This document shows positions 1-7,888 of a stretch of 64,000 bases of DNA, piece after piece. How positions within the stretch are numbered: the first letter of the stretch is position 1; each line of letters starts with the position of its first letter. This DNA is from Halorientalis regularis (GTDB lineage: Archaea; Halobacteriota; Halobacteria; Halobacteriales; Haloarculaceae): positions 160,356 to 224,355 of the forward strand of contig NZ_JALJCL010000008.1 in NCBI RefSeq assembly GCF_023698535.1, in the 5' to 3' direction. The position numbers and the translations under genes are program-made. Below the pieces are notes generated by a model. The model saw only the letters and a list, made by a program, of their open reading frames with translations. It did not search any database and was not told where the DNA came from.

Positions 1-184
1 CGACCCCGATCCGGAGGACAGTGTTACCGGCGACGCTCGCGGCCACGTCCGAGGGGACCGGCGACGTCTCGTCGTAGCCGGCGAGCAGGAAGGTCCACTC
101 ACGGAACCGGATGAGATATCCGAGGGCCAGCAACAGCGCACCTGCGCCGACAAACTCGACCGCGATGGAGGGCAGTCCGAGCAT
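1..184 (-). CDS. DUF3784-like small membrane protein (partial, runs off left edge)
   Basis: The minus-strand frame opens with an ATG at 184 and stays open to the window edge, so only the first 61 residues are visible. They begin MLGLPSIAVEFVGAGALLLA, a hydrophobic first helix, followed by FREWTFLLAGYDETSPVP and the start of a second helix (NTVLRIGV). This layout, with a short GYDE-type loop between two membrane segments, resembles the DUF3784 membrane family common in haloarchaea. Function is unknown. It is transcribed in the same direction as the hydrolase-like gene that ends at 242, with a gap of 57 bases downstream of that gene. Confidence 0.6.
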   Translation of the reverse strand, partial: MLGLPSIAVEFVGAGALLLALGYLIRFREWTFLLAGYDETSPVPSDVAASVAGNTVLRIGV

Positions 185-241
185 ACTCGACGGTAGTCCG
201 CGGCGGCGCAAAAACGTTTCTCGAACCGAACGTTCGGTCGG

Positions 242-1129
242 TCAGGACCAGTTGTCCACGACGGTCGGCACACAGCCGTCGTCGGGCAGCGGGAAGCTGT
301 CGTGATCGCTCACGTCGTCGGTCACGTCGTACTCCTCGTAGTTGTCCGGCGGTTCGCCTTCCGCGCCGGTGTCGCCGACGGCCTTGTCCCACTCCTTCCA
401 GGCGTACGTCCAGCCGAGGAAGTCGTCGTCCGTCTTGTAGTAGTTGCGACAGGTATCACAGTGTTCGGCGATGGCCTGCCCGTACTGGCCGTCGGTGGCC
501 ACCGAGTCGTTGTCGATGGCCCCGCCGAGGAAGTCGACCGATTTGACGGAGGTGTCGTAGCCCCGGTCCATGAAGAACTCGAGACACTCCGCGACGGTCT
601 TGGCTCCGCCGCCGTGGGCGACCAGCCGAACGTCGGTGTCCGGGCTGGCGTCCCGGTAGTCCCGAACGAACGTGCCGAGCTTGTCGGCGTTCAGGTCCGC
701 GATCTCGACGGTCTGGCCCCAGCGACCCTCGTCGGCGTCCCAGTCGTACCCGATCAGCGCCTCGTCGTACCCCGCCGACCGGAGCCCGTCGTTGAAGCTC
801 CGGAGCGATTCGAGTGCGCCCGTCAGGCCCTTGTCGTACCGGTGGACGAACACCACCAGTTCCGACGGCGAGGCGTCGTCGGTCAGCCCCGGAATCGTGG
901 CGCTGGTATCGTAATCCGTTCGGTCGTGTCCCGCCGTGTAGTCCACGCCGAGGAACAACTGCGCGATGAAGTGTCCGCGGGTCGTCACTCGCCCGGCGTA
1001 GGACCCTTCGAACGCCGCCGCAGTGCCGGTCGCAGTCGCCCCCAACCCGACCGCTGCTGCCGTCCCTGTGCCCACTGTACGCAGATACGTCCGTCTCGTA
1101 ACTCGCCTCGGTTCGTCCCCACGTCCCAT
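242..1129 (-). CDS. Tat-exported alpha/beta-hydrolase-like protein without a nucleophile serine
   Basis: A 295-residue protein with an ATG start at 1129. The N-terminus carries a twin-arginine-type signal (RRVTRRTYLRTVGTG followed by an Ala/Gly-rich hydrophobic stretch ending near ATGTAAAFEG), so export by the Tat pathway is likely. The body looks like a lipase/esterase fold: a beta strand LVVFVHRYDKG, a middle strand with ALIGYDWDADEGRW, and the nucleophile-elbow position LVAHGGGAKTV. In active lipases this elbow reads G-x-S-x-G; here the Ser position is Gly, so the usual catalytic nucleophile is absent. It may be a binding protein or use another residue. The upstream boundary was chosen because the longer open frame lacks a signal peptide and runs through an AT-rich promoter-like stretch. 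Confidence 0.7.
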   Translation of the reverse strand: MGRGDEPRRVTRRTYLRTVGTGTAAAVGLGATATGTAAAFEGSYAGRVTTRGHFIAQLFLGVDYTAGHDRTDYDTSATIPGLTDDASPSELVVFVHRYDKGLTGALESLRSFNDGLRSAGYDEALIGYDWDADEGRWGQTVEIADLNADKLGTFVRDYRDASPDTDVRLVAHGGGAKTVAECLEFFMDRGYDTSVKSVDFLGGAIDNDSVATDGQYGQAIAEHCDTCRNYYKTDDDFLGWTYAWKEWDKAVGDTGAEGEPPDNYEEYDVTDDVSDHDSFPLPDDGCVPTVVDNWS

Positions 1130-1258
1130 AGTGCCACCCGTTCGAATCGCTCGATATGCTAAATAAATTATGCACCGTACTCCCGTGTCTTTATACGAAG
1201 GGGGCGTCAGACGCGTGTCTGATGGGGAGTTTTGGCCGTAGCGGTCCACAGGGCGTGT

Positions 1259-1459
1259 ATGAGTTCGGAGTTCGTCTGGGGGGCGACGAAAGTCTGGCAC
1301 TGTCGGGTGTGTGAGAGCCGCAACGTCACGACGGAGACGGACGTGTTCTCCGACCAGTGTCGTAACTGCACGATCTACAACCAGCTCGACTGGTCCGAGA
1401 GCGGCGAGGTCAGCGTCGTCGAGGCCAAGCGCATCGCCGACGGAATGGAAGCCGACTAG
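1259..1459 (+). CDS. small zinc-ribbon-like protein
   Basis: A 66-residue protein starting at ATG 1259 (MSSEFVWGATKVWHCRVCES). It holds two CxxC knuckles, CRVC near residues 15-18 and CRNC about 20 residues later, a typical Zn-binding ribbon. It may bind nucleic acid or a partner protein, but there is no direct evidence of function. An alternative start lies at 1232, but the internal ATG fits the compact fold better. Its stop codon overlaps the 3' end of the convergent DnaJ-domain gene by four bases. Confidence 0.6.
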   Translation: MSSEFVWGATKVWHCRVCESRNVTTETDVFSDQCRNCTIYNQLDWSESGEVSVVEAKRIADGMEAD

Positions 1460-2448
1460 GAGTACACCTGCGAGACCATGTGGAGGATGGAGAAGAAGAC
1501 CGTCGCTCCGAGCAACAACAGCGAGACGAACAGCATCGGGACCGACGGGATCCAGGACATGATCAGCCAGATCGTGACGAACGCGCTGATCAGGAACACG
1601 AAGTGAAAGGCCAGCCAGGGACCGACCTGCCGGAGCACGTCCCGCAGTGACCCGACACCCACGTCGCTGGTCGCCGCCGCCGTCGGTTCGTACCCCGAGG
1701 GGGTGTAGGCGTTCGTCGACGCGTGAGCCGCCTGCCAGCCGTCGGCTCGCGCCCGGTCGCGCGGGTCCGCGCTGTGCCCACCGGTCGCCGTCGATGTCGA
1801 CGACGACTCCGAGAAGGCCCAATCCTGGCCCGCGTCGGTCGACCACGTCCCGTACTCGTCGGTGTCGCTTCCGCTGGGATTGGTTCTACTGGCGTCGCTC
1901 CCGCTGGCGTCGCTGTCACTGGTGTCGGTTCCGCCGGTCCCGGTGTCAGTGGTGCTGGTCCCGCCAGAATTCCTGCTTCCTGTCTCGGTCCCTGCGGTCC
2001 GGTCGGTCCGCTCCCGTCGTCCGGTTCGCCCCGTTCGGCGAGACCTGTCGCGGCCACTCGAACTGGCTTCGGCGTGGCTGGACCGGTAACGCTGGTAGTT
2101 CTCGGCGTTCTCGTCCTCGTCGGTACTGCGCTGGCTCGACGTACCCGGCGACTCCGAACTGGCCGAGCGCCCCGCGGACCCCGCCCCCGCGTCCTCGACG
2201 GACCAGGCGGAGCTATCGAGATGGTCGCGGACGTAGGCGGTGTGGCCGACGCGGTCGTACCGGCTGCGGGACGCCTCGTCGACCAGCACGTCGCGGGCGG
2301 CGGTGAGTCGCTTGAAGCTGTCAGCAGCGTCGGCGTCGTCACTCACGTCCGGGTGGGTCTCCTTGACCTGGGCCCGGTAGGCGTCCCGTATCGCCTCGGC
2401 GTCGGCGTCGGACTCGACGCCGAGGACGCTGTAGAACGTCTCCGCCAT
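1456..2448 (-). CDS. DnaJ (J-domain) membrane protein
   Basis: A 330-residue protein. Residues 1-65 form a J domain (ETFYSVLGV, HPD motif at about residues 32-34, and the SRYDRVG end of helix IV), which stimulates the ATPase of Hsp70/DnaK partners. The centre (about 70-250) is a low-complexity Ser/Thr/Gly/Asp linker typical of haloarchaeal disordered regions. The C-terminus has two or three hydrophobic helices (FHFVFLISAFVTIWLIM and SVPMLFVSLLLLGATVFF), so it is membrane-anchored rather than a canonical DnaJ; the zinc-finger and CTD domains are missing. It probably recruits DnaK to the membrane, which is inference. Confidence 0.8.
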   Translation of the reverse strand: MAETFYSVLGVESDADAEAIRDAYRAQVKETHPDVSDDADAADSFKRLTAARDVLVDEASRSRYDRVGHTAYVRDHLDSSAWSVEDAGAGSAGRSASSESPGTSSQRSTDEDENAENYQRYRSSHAEASSSGRDRSRRTGRTGRRERTDRTAGTETGSRNSGGTSTTDTGTGGTDTSDSDASGSDASRTNPSGSDTDEYGTWSTDAGQDWAFSESSSTSTATGGHSADPRDRARADGWQAAHASTNAYTPSGYEPTAAATSDVGVGSLRDVLRQVGPWLAFHFVFLISAFVTIWLIMSWIPSVPMLFVSLLLLGATVFFSILHMVSQVYS

Positions 2449-2564
2449 GCGGGTGCCTGATTACGACAGCTTCGTTCCCCGGAAGGTTAAATTTCACCCA
2501 GATTCAGGCCGCGGAGTCCAGATCCACCGCCGGACTACTTGTATCCGAGGCGACTACTGCCAGT

Positions 2565-2993
2565 ATGGCCTCTCACGTGCTGGTACCGCTCGACGGGTCA
2601 CCGCTGGCCGACGACGCGCTCGCGCACGCGCTCTCCACCTGCGACTGCCCGATTACTGTGCTGAACGTGGTGACCCCGCTGGACGAGGGGATGAGCGAGG
2701 GCGGCATCCTCGACACCGACGAGTCACGCGAGCAGGCGGCCCGGGACCGCGCCGAGAACCTGGTCGAGCGGGCGCGCCGCCAGGCCGAAGCGGCCGAGCG
2801 CGACCTCGATACCGTCGTCGAGACGGGCGACCCGGCCGACACCATCCTCGAATACGTCGACGACCACGACGTGGACCACGTCGTCATGGGCGGACACGGC
2901 GGCGCGAAAAGCGACCTCGCCAGTCGCCTGCTGGGGACCGTCGCGACCGTCGTCGTCGGCGAGGCCCCGGTCACGGTCACCGTCGTCCGCTAG
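2565..2993 (+). CDS. universal stress protein (UspA family)
   Basis: A 142-residue single-domain Usp. It opens with the beta strand HVLVPLDGSPLADDALAHAL and ends with the nucleotide-loop region VVMGGHGGAKSDLASRLLGT followed by the last strand VTVTVVR. The loop is a slightly stretched version of the G-2x-G-9x-G(S/T) ATP-binding motif, so ATP binding is likely but not certain. Such proteins respond to stress or bind nucleotides beside transporters. The gene is convergent with the PiT transporter and overlaps it by four bases at the stop codons. Confidence 0.85.
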   Translation: MASHVLVPLDGSPLADDALAHALSTCDCPITVLNVVTPLDEGMSEGGILDTDESREQAARDRAENLVERARRQAEAAERDLDTVVETGDPADTILEYVDDHDVDHVVMGGHGGAKSDLASRLLGTVATVVVGEAPVTVTVVR

Positions 2994-4195
2994 CCGAGGA
3001 CGGCGGCCAGCACCCGGTAGAGCCCGAACCCGATGCCGACCGACGTGACCAGTGTCAGAATCCAGAACGTCAGCGTCACGCCGATCTTGCGACGCGAGAC
3101 GCCAGCCGACCCGCCAGCGAGGCCGCCGCCGATCACGCCCGAGATGATGATGTTGTTGAACGAGATGGGGATGCCCAGCGCGATGGCCGCCTGTGCGATG
3201 GCGAACCCAGGGACCAGCGCGGCGATGGAACGGCGGACGCCGAGTTGGGCGTACTCCCGCGAGGTCGCCTGCAGGAGTCGCGGCGCGCCCATCCACGCAC
3301 CGCCGAGGATACCGACCGCACCGATGGCGAGCAAGGCGATCCCCGGTAGTCCGAGTTCGGCCCGGTAGAGATTCTCCAGCGGGCCAGTCGCGAGGCCGAC
3401 CTGACTCCCCCCGCTGGAGAAGGCCACGAGACTCCCCAGCACGACGAGGAACACTTTCACTCCGCGGTCCACCGATTGCTGGGTCGCCCGTCGAATGTAC
3501 TGGAAACTCACGGCCGCCAGGAGGACGGTCGCGAGGACCGTCGCGGCGAGTTCCGCGCCGCTCACGCCAGTTCGGGCGGCCATCCCGCCGGCGTACCCGG
3601 CGACAGAGCCCTGGGGCTGGCCGGTCGGGGAGGGGATGATGCTCAACTGGACGTTCGCCACGATACCGCCGACAAGCGCCGCCAGCAACGGGACGCCCAC
3701 CGTCTCGGGGATGTCGTCGCGGCGCAGGATGGTCGCGGTGAGGTAGGCCAGCCCGCCCGAGACGGGCGGCACGAGCGCCCAGAACACGGCGATCCGCTGG
3801 TAGGTGCCGTACGCGGGCGCGCCGCCCAGCGAGAGCCCGACGCCGACCATCGCGCCCGTCGTCGCGAACGCGGCCGGCACCGGATAGCCCGAGTAGATCC
3901 CGAAGGCCATGAACGCGGTCGCGGTCAACAGCCCCGCGGTCGCCGCGAGCGAGGTGATGGCCACGCCGTCGATCAGTCCCGCGCCGACGGTCTCGGAGAT
4001 GCTACCCCCCTGCGTGAGCGCCCCCAGCGCGGCGAGGATGCCGATGAGGAAGGCCGCCCGCATCGTCGAGATGGCGTTGGCACCGATGGCTGGGGCGAAC
4101 GGCGGGGAGTTACTGTTGGCCCCGAGCGTCCAGGCCGTGACTAACCCCGTGAGCGTCGCGAACGCGACCAGGCCCCAGAACACGAGTTCGGCCAC
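2990..4195 (-). CDS. PiT-family inorganic phosphate transporter
   Basis: A 401-residue integral membrane protein with about ten hydrophobic helices. The duplicated PiT signature is visible: the N-terminal copy is TLGANSNSPPFAPAIGAN (residues about 24-41) and the C-terminal copy is GIPISFNNIIISGVIGGGLA (around 335-355). The family moves phosphate with H+ or Na+. The hydrophilic loop between the halves is short, as in archaeal members. No PhoU-like (DUF47) gene lies next to it, which is a common partner elsewhere; the neighbour is a convergent UspA gene. Confidence 0.88.
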   Translation of the reverse strand: MAELVFWGLVAFATLTGLVTAWTLGANSNSPPFAPAIGANAISTMRAAFLIGILAALGALTQGGSISETVGAGLIDGVAITSLAATAGLLTATAFMAFGIYSGYPVPAAFATTGAMVGVGLSLGGAPAYGTYQRIAVFWALVPPVSGGLAYLTATILRRDDIPETVGVPLLAALVGGIVANVQLSIIPSPTGQPQGSVAGYAGGMAARTGVSGAELAATVLATVLLAAVSFQYIRRATQQSVDRGVKVFLVVLGSLVAFSSGGSQVGLATGPLENLYRAELGLPGIALLAIGAVGILGGAWMGAPRLLQATSREYAQLGVRRSIAALVPGFAIAQAAIALGIPISFNNIIISGVIGGGLAGGSAGVSRRKIGVTLTFWILTLVTSVGIGFGLYRVLAAVLG

Positions 4196-4324
4196 CGACT
4201 CATCGACCCCCGTGGCAGCCGTTGCTGACCGAGTTGACGCGACCGGTGGCGCGGATCGGACAGCGTATACCCCCGTACATTCGGCGATGGTTCGTCCGGA
4301 GGAGTCAAAACCTTCGTGGGGAAC

Positions 4325-4594
4325 TCACCGTCGTCGGTGCCACCGGACGATCCCACCGGCGAGCGCCAGCGCAACGACCCCACCGCCGACGAGGGCCCCG
4401 CCGAGCGTCCCCTGCCCCCGAAAACCAGCGAGCATGAGTCCGAGACTCGCCGCGAACAGTCCCGCCTGGGCCAGACCAGCGGCGGCGAGAAACCCCCAGA
4501 ACGTCGCTGCGTCGGCACGCTGTATCGAGTCCTCCAGACCCTCCGGCGGCTCTGTGACCGCCTCCGTCTCGACGACGGAGAAGGGGTCGAACAT
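4325..4594 (-). CDS. haloarchaeal two-helix membrane protein
   Basis: An 89-residue protein starting at ATG 4594, whose first base is also the last base of the upstream gene's stop codon (TGATG overlap), so the two are translationally linked. The N-terminal half is soluble (MFDPFSVVETEAVTEPPEGL); the C-terminal half has two membrane helices (TFWGFLAAAGLAQAGLFAAS and GALVGGGVVALALAGGIV) ending in a basic tail RWHRRR that should face the cytoplasm. I do not recognise a function. The longer frame upstream of this ATG is a shadow of the PNPOx-like gene. Confidence 0.6.
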   Translation of the reverse strand: MFDPFSVVETEAVTEPPEGLEDSIQRADAATFWGFLAAAGLAQAGLFAASLGLMLAGFRGQGTLGGALVGGGVVALALAGGIVRWHRRR

Positions 4595-5058
4595 CAGTCG
4601 AACCCCGGCGGCAGGCCGGTGTGTTTGACGCCGCTTCGCTCCTCGATCAGGAACCGGTAGACCGCCACGTCGGCGCTGGCCGCGGCCGCCTCGATCAGCC
4701 CCGGTCGCCAGGCGTCGGCCAGCGCGCCGTCGATTTCGTCCCACTCCGACTCCGGGACTTCCTCGATCCGTCCCGTCAGCGAGACGCTCTCCCAGTTGTA
4801 GGGCGATTCGGCGCTATACACGAGAAAGCTGGCGCGCTCGGCCCGCTCGCTCAGGTCTACCTTCCGGCTCTGGCCGCCGACGACGTAGGTGAAGTAGAGT
4901 CGCGACTCGCCGTCGAAACCGAAGGACAGCGGGAGCAGGTACGGCCCGTTTCCGGTCGGCAGCCCCAGCACCCCCATCCGCTGATTCGCGAGGAAAGCAC
5001 GGATCTCGTCGTCGGTCAGCTGTTCGAGTCCGTACGTCCCCAGTTCGTCGACTGTCAT
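4594..5058 (-). CDS. pyridoxamine 5'-phosphate oxidase-like flavin/F420-binding protein
   Basis: A 154-residue split-barrel protein beginning MTVDELGTYGLEQLTDDEI at ATG 5058. Features of the PNPOx-like family are a FLANQRMGVLGLPTGNGPYLLPLSFGF-type first strands region, then LYFTYVVGGQSRKVDLSERA and the WESVSLTGRIEEVPE strand. These small proteins bind FMN, F420 or haem and reduce or sense diverse substrates; the substrate here cannot be read from sequence. It is the first gene of a coupled pair with the two-helix membrane protein downstream. Confidence 0.75.
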   Translation of the reverse strand: MTVDELGTYGLEQLTDDEIRAFLANQRMGVLGLPTGNGPYLLPLSFGFDGESRLYFTYVVGGQSRKVDLSERAERASFLVYSAESPYNWESVSLTGRIEEVPESEWDEIDGALADAWRPGLIEAAAASADVAVYRFLIEERSGVKHTGLPPGFD

Positions 5059-5172
5059 CCCACCACATACCAGAGGCCGGACGGGTATCAATCGCTCGCC
5101 GATTCTCGACCACCCAACCAGTCGAGTTGGTCTAGCAGGTGCTGGGCCTGGGCTACGGGATCGCAGTGCTGG

Positions 5173-5679
5173 TCAATCGGGCCCGTCGCGGGCCCGTCGA
5201 ACGACCTCGCGGTCGACCGTGCCCTCGGGCACCGTATCGACCCACTCGACGGCCTCGATCTCCTCGCCGTCGACGCCCGGATCGTCCGTGAGTTCGGTCG
5301 CCGTCGGCGTCGCAGTGTAGTGGGCGAAATAGAAGGCGAGTCTGTCGTCGCCACACTCGAAGGCGACTTCGGTGACGGCCACGAGCGGGCCGACGCTGAC
5401 GGGCACGCCGGTCTCCTCTTCGACCTCGCGGACCAGCGCCTCCTCGTGGGTCTCGCCGGGTTCGACCTCCCCGCCGGGGGCGAGCCACTCGCCGTCTTCC
5501 CGGACCAGCAGGACGCGACCTGCGTCGTCGGTGACGACCGCGCCGACCGCCCAGGTCATCGGGCCGACCTTCGACTCCAGTTCGGCGAACCGGTCGGCGT
5601 CCACCGTCTCGACCTTGCGCCGCGACTCGACGCCGTCACGGGCCGCCAGGTCGGCGAACGCGGGATCGGTCGCGGTCAT
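5173..5679 (-). CDS. Nudix hydrolase
   Basis: A 168-residue protein with a clean Nudix box at about residues 69-91: [20 protein letters not shown] then ETGVPV, matching G-x5-E-x7-R-E-U-x-E-E-x-G-U. The flanking strands ([20 protein letters not shown], and [13 protein letters not shown]) fit a standard Nudix fold. It should cleave a nucleoside diphosphate linked to another group, with Mg2+ held by the box glutamates; the substrate is unknown. It lies just downstream of folD (6 bases between folD's stop and this start), so co-transcription is likely. Confidence 0.88.
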   Translation of the reverse strand: MTATDPAFADLAARDGVESRRKVETVDADRFAELESKVGPMTWAVGAVVTDDAGRVLLVREDGEWLAPGGEVEPGETHEEALVREVEEETGVPVSVGPLVAVTEVAFECGDDRLAFYFAHYTATPTATELTDDPGVDGEEIEAVEWVDTVPEGTVDREVVRRARDGPD

Positions 5680-5685
5680 CCAGCC

Positions 5686-6579
5686 TCAGGGCAGTCCAAC
5701 GTCGGTCTCGGTCTGGAGACTCGCGGCCTTGACCGTGTTCCAGAGGAGCATCGCGCGGGTCATCGGGCCCACGCCGCCGGGGACGGGCGTGATCGCACCC
5801 GCCACCTCCTTCGCACTCTCGTAGGCCACGTCGCCGACCAGTTCGTAGCCCTTGTCGGTGTCGGCGTCGACGCGGTTGATCCCCACGTCGATCACCGTCG
5901 CGCCCTCGGCGAGCATGTCGCCGTCGATCATCTCCGGGACGCCCGCCGCCGCGATCACGATGTCGGCTCGGCGGGTCCGGGCGGCCAGGTCCTCGGTCCG
6001 TGAGTGACAGACGGTAACGGTGGCGTTGCCGCCCTCGGTCTTCTGGAGCAGGAGGTTCGCCATGGGCTTGCCGACGATGTCCGAGCGACCGACGACCACC
6101 GCGTCGGCCCCCTCGGTCTCGACGCTCGCGTCGGCTAGCAGTTTCTGGATACCGTGTGGCGTGCAGGGCTTGTACCGGGCGTTGCCGGCGACGAGGCGGC
6201 CGACGTTCTCGGGGTGGAACCCGTCCACGTCTTTCAGCGGGTCGATCCGCCGCAGGACCTCGCGGTCGTCGACGTGCTCGGGCACGGGCATCTGGACGAG
6301 GATGCCGTTGACCTCGGGGTCGGCGTTCAGCTCGTCGATGGTGTCGAACAGTTCGTCGGCGGGCGCGTCGGGGTCGATCTCCACGTCCCGGGCCTCGATG
6401 CCCACCTCCTCACAGTCGTCTTGCTTCATCGACACGTAGGTCTCGCTGGCGGGGTCGTCGCTCATCAGCACGGTTGCGAGCGTCGGCGTGGTCCCGGCGT
6501 CGGCGAGCGTGTCGATGGCGTCGCCCAGTCCGTCGCGGACCTCCTGTGCGACGGCGTTCCCGTCGATGATCTCGGTCAT
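5686..6579 (-). CDS. folD: bifunctional methylene-THF dehydrogenase / methenyl-THF cyclohydrolase
   Basis: A 297-residue cytoplasmic enzyme of normal family length. It interconverts 5,10-methylene-, methenyl- and 10-formyl-tetrahydrofolate using NADP. Visible signatures are the active-site region ASETYVSMKQDDCEEVGI (Tyr and Lys of the Y-x-x-x-K pair), VNGILVQMPVPEHV, DPLKDVDGFHPENVGRL, the nucleotide-binding VVVGRSDIVGKPMANLLL, and the C-terminal ITPVPGGVGPMTRAML. glyA lies about 1.3 kb upstream on the same strand, so the window carries two linked steps of the one-carbon cycle. Confidence 0.97.
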   Translation of the reverse strand: MTEIIDGNAVAQEVRDGLGDAIDTLADAGTTPTLATVLMSDDPASETYVSMKQDDCEEVGIEARDVEIDPDAPADELFDTIDELNADPEVNGILVQMPVPEHVDDREVLRRIDPLKDVDGFHPENVGRLVAGNARYKPCTPHGIQKLLADASVETEGADAVVVGRSDIVGKPMANLLLQKTEGGNATVTVCHSRTEDLAARTRRADIVIAAAGVPEMIDGDMLAEGATVIDVGINRVDADTDKGYELVGDVAYESAKEVAGAITPVPGGVGPMTRAMLLWNTVKAASLQTETDVGLP

Positions 6580-6657
6580 GGCTGAACAGGCGGTGGGGCG
6601 ACCCTTGAACGTCTCGATAGCCTGCGGCGGAGCGCGCGGGCTCCCGGCACCGGCGAC

Positions 6658-7827
6658 TCAGATCGCACGAGCCAGATACGGACCGACGTCGAGGGCGGCG
6701 AGGAAGACGGCGAACACGACGGCAGGAACCCAGGCCGAGCGGACGCGTTCGTAGCTCACACTCGCGATGGCGGCCGCCGCCAGGTAGGCGGGCGCGCTCA
6801 GCAGGATCCCCAGGGACGCCGAGATAGCGTCGAGACCGAACAGCGCGCCGAGGACGAGCGCCCAGAACACACCGACGACGACCAGCACGACGGCGGCGGT
6901 CAGCCCCAGTGCCAGCGCCAGCTCCCGGGCCTCGGGTTCGACCGATACCGGCCCGACCGATGCGATCCCCTCGACCGCCAGAAACGCCGCCAGGACCGGC
7001 AGGACAGCCCCCGCGGTGAAGGTCGTGAGGACGAACAGCGGCCCGTCGAACGGAAACGGGACGGCCGTGAGGCGGTACGTCGCGACCAGCGCCGTCACCA
7101 CCGCGACGGCACCGACCGCGCCGAACCGCTCGCGAAGTGACGCCTGAATCGCGCCGTTGAACAACAGTCCGTAAGCACCGCCAACGAGGATCGGCGTCAC
7201 CACTGCGGTCACCAGAATCGTCGCCAGCGGCGGCGGCCCGAAGTAGAACCCGCCGGGACCGGGGAACCCACCCGAGAGCAACGAGGCCGCGAACGGCGGC
7301 ACCAGTCCGGCGATGGCGGCGAGCACGACAGCGGGGCCGAAGATCGGTCCAGCCTCCATTCCCGGTATCGAGAGGGAGATTTCGGTCCCGCGCAGGCGAG
7401 CGTACGCGACGGCGAGCAGTCCGATGGGGACGACGGTCCCGAAGAACAGCTCGACCAGCGACGCCGGGAACGGTTCGATGTCGACCGTCCCGAACAGGAC
7501 GTACGCACTCACGGCGAGGACACCCCACGTCAACAGTGGCAAACGAACCGTATCCTCCGGTCTGATCGCCACGTCCGGATCCGCCAGACGGAGGAACACG
7601 GCCGCGAGCGCGACCACGACGACGGTTCCGGCGGTGGCGTAGACGACCGTCCCGAGGAGGTGCGGGTCGAGTACCCGGGGCGGCAGTTCGTCGAGTTTGT
7701 CGACCACGCCGCCGACGACCGTGCGCGAGAGGCGGATTCCGAGCAACACGGCCAGCAACCACCCGTAGTCAGTGGTTTCGGGGCCAAAGCGGTCGACGGC
7801 GGCACGCTGGAGGGACTGGCGGACCAT
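6658..7827 (-). CDS. multi-spanning membrane protein, possibly a degenerate CPBP-family member
   Basis: A 389-residue protein with about ten hydrophobic helices, started at ATG 7827 (the longer frame would need a TTG). The segment GGAYGLLFNGAIQASLRERF followed by a hydrophobic helix sits where CPBP (CAAX-protease-like) proteins have an E-E-x-x-F-R-G motif; here both glutamates and the arginine are replaced (Y-G-L-L-F-N-G). If the relationship is real, peptidase activity has been lost. Otherwise it is an unassigned membrane protein with no visible cofactor motif. It lies between folD and glyA in the same orientation. Confidence 0.6.
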   Translation of the reverse strand: MVRQSLQRAAVDRFGPETTDYGWLLAVLLGIRLSRTVVGGVVDKLDELPPRVLDPHLLGTVVYATAGTVVVVALAAVFLRLADPDVAIRPEDTVRLPLLTWGVLAVSAYVLFGTVDIEPFPASLVELFFGTVVPIGLLAVAYARLRGTEISLSIPGMEAGPIFGPAVVLAAIAGLVPPFAASLLSGGFPGPGGFYFGPPPLATILVTAVVTPILVGGAYGLLFNGAIQASLRERFGAVGAVAVVTALVATYRLTAVPFPFDGPLFVLTTFTAGAVLPVLAAFLAVEGIASVGPVSVEPEARELALALGLTAAVVLVVVGVFWALVLGALFGLDAISASLGILLSAPAYLAAAAIASVSYERVRSAWVPAVVFAVFLAALDVGPYLARAI

Positions 7828-7888
7828 GGCCGCACGTGGCTGCCGAAATGGCAAAAAACCAACTGGCCCACGACCGCCGCTGCTCGTG

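Noticed and set aside
242..1846. A 534-residue version of the Tat-exported hydrolase-like protein.
   Set aside because: The extra N-terminal 239 residues are antisense to the zinc-ribbon and DnaJ regions, cross the promoter and would bury the Tat signal peptide.
5059..5172. A small gene between the PNPOx-like and Nudix genes.
   Set aside because: The open frames there are extensions of shadow frames without a supported start or motif.
4621..6003. A 460-codon plus-strand frame across the PNPOx, Nudix and folD genes.
   Set aside because: It crosses three well-supported minus-strand genes and their junctions and has no protein-like motif.
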